Positions 59,449-64,000 of a stretch of 64,000 nt of DNA are shown in pieces (the stretch's first letter is position 1; the number at the start of each line of letters is the position of its first letter). Made by a program: the position numbers and the translations under genes. The notes under the pieces are model-generated. The model was not told where the DNA came from. It saw only the letters and a program-made list of their open reading frames with translations, and did not search any database. Origin of the DNA: Owenia fusiformis (Eukaryota > Annelida > Polychaeta > Sabellida > Oweniidae). Where the stretch lies: positions 17,309,181 to 17,373,180 of the forward strand of contig CAIIXF020000010.1 in the NCBI GenBank assembly GCA_903813345.2, read 5' to 3'.

Positions 59449-59734
59449 GGAATATTAGTACTTATAAGCCTCGATAAATCTACATTAAATATAAAGAAGT
59501 AGATAGAGGAGACGTCATCAATCTTCTCTGATATCCACGACTTACGTGTTTAGCCTATCAATTTAACACCGTGGGATTTATTTATCTCATTGGGACATCT
59601 CAATCAGACATGGCTTTATAAGCGTTCAGGATATCATTCCAATGTGACATTTCCAGTTACGATGGATTAGTTTTCGACCTGCCCTTGTCTCCTTTTGCTA
59701 CTAGAATAATCATCAGAACCTAAAACTATAGTAA

Positions 59735-60103
59735 AGGCAGAATCAGATCTATAGGGGGTGACAAAGTTGTAGGTAACATGCACAATTGGCTACCAGTTGC
59801 TCCTTGTTGTGAGCTTGTGATCTCAAATAAAATATCTCCAAAAGATCCGAGGTATTTATAAATTGGTTGGATTCAAAGTGCAAAAATGAGAGTAAAGTGT
59901 TGAAGTTCTCCCAAATTATAAATATAGTAACCATAGAAATAGAAAAATAACACATAATTGTAAAATTCTTAAGTTTTTTTGGAATAAAGTATGAACTTTG
60001 AGGAATTTTAGAGAATAGACCCTACGAGGAATGTTATGAGCCAAAATTGTTCTAAAAATTGAGGCAATTTTGTTTAGCTTTTTCACTAGATCTGATTCTC
60101 TCT
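59735..60103 (+). mobile_element. TTAA-type MITE, copy 2
   Basis: Same start (AGGCAGAATCAGATCTATAG) and end (AGATCTGATTCTCTCT) as 26131-26502, same orientation. The right flank is TTAA; the left flank is GTAA, probably a mutated TTAA. Confidence 0.7.
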
Positions 60104-60225
60104 TTAAAACAAAGTGGTCCCATTACTAATGCAATTTGATTGTCTAAATTATGTTCCCTCTCTCCACTGATTAATTTTGCACAGTGACTATGATTAACAC
60201 ATACTAGTTAGTTTATATTCAATCA

Positions 60226-60290
60226 GGGGCAATATGAGCCGTGGAGGGGACCATAATCCCCAGAGGACTACTTATTCCTAAGAGAGGGTG
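60226..60290. repeat. Fragment of the CCGGTGTAAAAG element
   Basis: GAGGGGACCATAATCCCCAG and AATCAGGGGCAATATGAGCC match the right arm of 20705-21061 near GGGACCATAATCCCCGGAGG. Both ends are missing. Confidence 0.6.
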
Positions 60291-61009
60291 TTTTATGTCA
60301 TTGCCGTCATATTTGTACTCGTCCGGGGTTTATTCTAATGTGCACGTCCCAGGGGTGTTATATACCCTGAAAACGAGGTATTGTTGCATCAGTGTATAAA
60401 CATCTTTTATTAAATATAATATATTTCTTTCAATATTATATATATATATATTTATTTATTTTATTAAAGTGTCATGAGTTATAAAACATATAAAATAAGC
60501 TGAAAACACCCCAATCCGACAACGACCTATAGGACACTATAATTACATGTAAATCATTTATAGAGAAAATTTTCTCGAAGTTTCAGCAGTTGGCCAAAGG
60601 CCTTTGCAACATATAGGTAAATACTAGTATTGCTCATTAAGTTAAATAATTTCAAATCTCTGTCCATATGTAAAAATGGAGGCAGTTGATTAACAATCTT
60701 ATATAACAGTAATTATGTTAATCTCTGACACGAGGGCATTATCACACCCACTTCTCTTATAGGTCGTAGCACCGGAAGTTTACGACGTTATATTATTTTC
60801 CTCGGGAGATTTGTGAGTACTAATTTATTTCGACGTTTTGACAGAATGTGGTTCTTTCCCTTTCGTAGAAACATTGACGATACCATGCAGATATACCTCT
60901 AGTATCACTGCGTCTCGACATTTCGTTTGAACACAGTCTAAAACTTCTTAAACCTTCTAGAAAGCACGGCAATTCCTTTAAAACAATAAATTTTCACTAA
61001 AATCATCAT

Positions 61010-61350
61010 AGGTTCTACAATTTTAGCCCTATCATCTTGAAATATTGATAAGATTAACAATACAATTTTTACATATCATCCAGGTACTTCAGTTTCCCAA
61101 ATCAATGAAAGAATTCCGGGGAAACTAATTTTTCTTTGAAAGTGTACGACGTAAAAGGAGAACGACGTTCAGGGAATTAGAAATCTAGAATGAAATATCG
61201 TAAACCTCCTTTCACGTCGTATACTATCAAATAATAATTAATTTCTCGCAATTCTTTCATTGATTTGAGAAACTGAAGTGTCTGGATGATGTATAAAAAA
61301 TGTAATGTTAATCTAATCAATATTTCAATATGATAGAGTTAGAATTATAG
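61010..61350. repeat. Foldback repeat centred near 61180
   Basis: TTGAAATATTGATAAGATTA, TACATATCATCCAGGTACTT and CAATGAAAGAATT on the left face TCTGGATGATGTATAAAA, AATTCTTTCATTG and TAATCAATATTTCAA on the right. The centre carries GTACGACGTAAAAGGAG and CTCCTTTCACGTCGTATAC. Confidence 0.7.
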
Positions 61351-61618
61351 AAACAATGATGATTTTTGTGAACAATGATAATTTTTTCAAAAGATTGTCG
61401 TGAGGTTGGTCTCAGGATCATACCCCTGAGCATAAAGTAAGTACAATGAAACATTGTACATGACGGACAGACATTATTTCAACAAATTCTGCAATTATGG
61501 TTGGAAATTATAAATTAAAGTCATATGAAACATTATCAGATCCACGTTTCATCTTGGCTGCTTTTTTGAACTGCCCGCGGGCAAGTGCATTGCATTATAT
61601 ATAATAAGTATTCCCTCT

Positions 61619-61928
61619 AGGTATCACGAAAAAACAATGAGCCCATGCGTTGCTTACATGCTCATACGTTTTCAACAAAAGCAGTTCATCCAAGCGCACT
61701 TTAACCGCTAATTACGCTGTGGCAACCTTGTCGGCTGCTCGTGTGTGTCAACCGCGCCGGCTTGTTGCATTGCTAGTGTACCACAGGAGTCCGATTGCAA
61801 TAAAACGTGATGTCTTTCAAAAGAATGATGTGAGTGTTGGTGTGCTTGAATGAGCTTTTTTTGTTGAAAACACATGATAGAGCATATAATGAGCACTCCA
61901 TTGCTTATTGTTCTTTTTAGTGATACCT
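61619..61928. mobile_element. 310-bp inverted-repeat element, AGGTATCAC ends
   Basis: AGGTATCACGAAAAAACAAT at the left faces GTTCTTTTTAGTGATACCT at the right. Inner matches are TTTTCAACAAAAGCAG against TTTTTTTGTTGAAAAC. The GC-richer centre (GCTGTGGCAACCTTGTCGGC) is non-coding. Confidence 0.65.
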
Positions 61929-62481
61929 GGGGATAAACCTCATTAAACTTCAGTAGCACCACGGTCTACAAAAATAAAGTTAAAGTAAAAAATGTCCCGA
62001 GTAATGATGTTATCAATTATTTCAGCTTTGTAATTAATGACATCATCACATTCAATCGTACGTTTCAAGAAGAGCACATTTTCTCACTCTCGATCGACCC
62101 TGGAAGGGCGTTACTAGTATTCTGTCTGTGTAGCGTTTGTTGGAAAAATTAATGTATTTCTTCAATTTCACCTTGTCATCAGTTACGGTTTCGTCCTGAA
62201 AAAATTTAAAGCTTGCATATTGTGCTCGTTATGGTAGAAATATCCCAAATATCAAAGTCAGTGTAAAATTATGACCTGCATTTTCTGTGTAACTCTCAAA
62301 CATCAAACACAAAGTTTAATGATTCAAAATGACGCATATTGTCTAACCTTTGCTAAACTGAAACAATTGAACATTTCCTAACAAGGTGGCGTATGTATGA
62401 GCCATATAGGCATGCCATTTTGAAGTCCTTAACTGTGAATATTACCATGATGAAAGTTTTAGGTCTTTCAGATATTCCGCG

Positions 62482-62585
62482 GTGCAACACCATCCTCCGA
62501 ACACAGGCCTCCAGAACTCGTACCGGAAGAAGGAAGGAACTTAGTGGATGACGTCTGGAACCCTGCGTTTGGAGGGTGGTGCAAC
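62482..62585. repeat. Short palindromic element, CATCCTCC..GGAGGGTG type
   Basis: GCAACACCATCCTCCGAACA faces CGTTTGGAGGGTGGTGCAAC. Best preserved of the three related loci. Confidence 0.6.
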
Positions 62586-63539
62586 AAATAAGTTGTATCA
62601 TCATATACTGTACTCTATGTAAAACATGTGCCCTGTTGGCCCTGCTTGATTCATAATTTCTTCCTCACCTAATTTGTTTTCATATACAAAACGACTTTTT
62701 TATCACAATGATAATTTAATCGTATCCTTTTATCTTATATGTCAATATATCATATCAAAATGTATTCTCTCATATAGAATAAAAAATGAGGTAATGAATA
62801 TACAATACAGTTACCCTGTAACAACCCTTGTAGGATATCCAGCAAGTCAAGATATGTATGTTGCATTATATACAGACTACTATATAATTTGGTATGTTTC
62901 CATCTATTTTTTGTTGAACAAATTATTTTACATTTCATTACATTAAGAACCTTTAGGTTCATCCCCTCTTTGTGTTGCATGCCGATTGTTGCACTTTGTA
63001 TGAGCTAATGAATGATAAAGGCTTAGTCTGAAATATTGCACCCTGCGTGGCTTTTTTCACCGTCGTTCCTAATAAATCTCGTAAAAATCAATGCGTATCA
63101 GATAGATAGATATAGACACTGTCTATAAATTATCGAATAAATACATTAGTTGGAATGTATTACAATTTATATCTTGCTATTAGGATGAATTAATACTATT
63201 GGGCTGAAAATATTGATAGATAAATATTATTTCGAATAGGCTTTTACGTCAACTATGACAAAGGCATCCATGGGCAAATCAGGGCAAATCACTATTTACT
63301 GTTTCAATCATTCATTTTATCAAATGAGAAATGACAATGTTTAGGGCAATGTTTGAAAAATAAAAGAAACCGCTAGGAGTAATATAAAAAATCATAAGAA
63401 TTACAATTTCCATAACCATAACATAACTTGTGTAGTATATGCATTACCCCCATAAGATACTATTTAAACAGACTTGCCAACCTAAAATGAAAATTTTTCG
63501 GGAGATTTAAAAAAAATTGCGATACTTTTACGGGTAAAT

Positions 63540-63660
63540 TTTGAAAAACGTGACTTTTTTATGGAAGATTTCAGAAAAACGGGAGTTTTTGCGGTAGGTT
63601 CTGAAAAAACGGGAGTTTTTACGGTAGGTTTTGAAAAAACTGGAGTTTTTGATCTTGATC
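63540..63660. repeat. Minisatellite with ~30-33-bp unit
   Basis: Three to four copies of AAAAAACGGGAGTTTTTRCG then GTAGGTTYTGA. The open frames on both strands across it are repeat-driven (for example AVGSEKTGVF-like and TPVFSEPTAK-like peptides) and not good gene candidates. Confidence 0.7.
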
Positions 63661-64000
63661 TTGAAGGATTGCCGTCTCCATCCACAGTCACCAGTGTACA
63701 TGTACAGACCAACCATGCAAACAGCCTTTCTATTTTCACTTTCTACTGAGATATACACTCCAAATGTTTGGTAAGTCATTACCCCTTAGGATACATCATG
63801 ATAAACCATGGCATCTCAAATCTTCTCAGCCCTGAGATCATGTTTCAGGTGAAACAGAAAGATGATATGAGTATCAGAATGCATAGGATACAAGTTAAAG
63901 CTGTTTATGTTTGCATGAAGTTAAACATGACGTCATAAGGGAGTTGAGACTGGAGATAATAATTCATAGTTTTACAATGATAAATATAATTTCCTATAGC

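Larger units (their letters stand above)
59449..64000. other. Non-coding region downstream of the GPCR
   Basis: No conserved exon is recognised. It contains a TTAA-type MITE copy (59735-60103), a fragment of the 20705 element (60226-60290), an (AT)n tract near 60440, foldback elements at 61010-61350 and 61619-61928, a palindrome at 62482-62585, and a minisatellite at 63540-63660. Confidence 0.55.

Noticed and set aside
63482-63779. Repeat-containing frames with KTPVFSEPT-like units as a repetitive protein gene
   Set aside because: All frames across the minisatellite are open because the unit length and composition lack stops; no start context or splice sites support a gene.

Overview
The window is animal nuclear DNA: AT-rich, long gene-poor stretches, genes split by GT..AG introns, and large numbers of short inverted-repeat transposons. 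The proteins (snurportin-1, USF, a SWEET sugar transporter, a C2H2 zinc-finger protein, a rhodopsin-type GPCR) are metazoan. The density of miniature inverted-repeat elements, including poly-G elements with CACTGGCGGATC-like ends, resembles marine invertebrate genomes, possibly a lophotrochozoan. That placement is a low-confidence inference. I saw no reverse transcriptase, integrase or transposase coding sequence, no tRNA or rRNA gene, and no CRISPR array.

Layout. 1-203 (-) is the 5' end of a gene for a small secreted acidic protein; the rest lies outside the window. 4639-19387 (-) is a complete eight-exon snurportin-1 gene (391 aa). Its introns hold the most unusual structure here: a tandem array of about 19 copies of the 3' end of its own exon 7 including the splice donor, split by an 8163-bp foldback transposon flanked by TAG, which itself contains younger elements. 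21971-22602 (+) is a two-exon gene for a small acidic protein whose first coding exon seems to hold only the ATG. 25512-32053 (+) is a seven-exon USF bHLH-leucine-zipper gene (314 aa). 34913-39384 (-) is a six-exon SWEET/SLC50 gene (212 aa), convergent with USF. 40460-42616 (+) is an intronless nine-finger C2H2 gene (718 aa), head-to-head with SWEET. 42617-57549 is a gene desert of repeats. 57550-59448 (+) is an intronless class A GPCR (632 aa) with a third intracellular loop of about 270 residues. 59449-64000 holds only repeats and unique non-coding DNA.

The genes do not form a pathway. Snurportin imports capped spliceosomal snRNPs, USF is an E-box transcription factor, SWEET is a sugar uniporter, and the zinc-finger protein and GPCR are orphans. 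Exon structures of SNUPN, USF and SWEET were assembled by hand from splice sites, reading phase and recalled family similarity; all three sum to whole codons with no internal stop.
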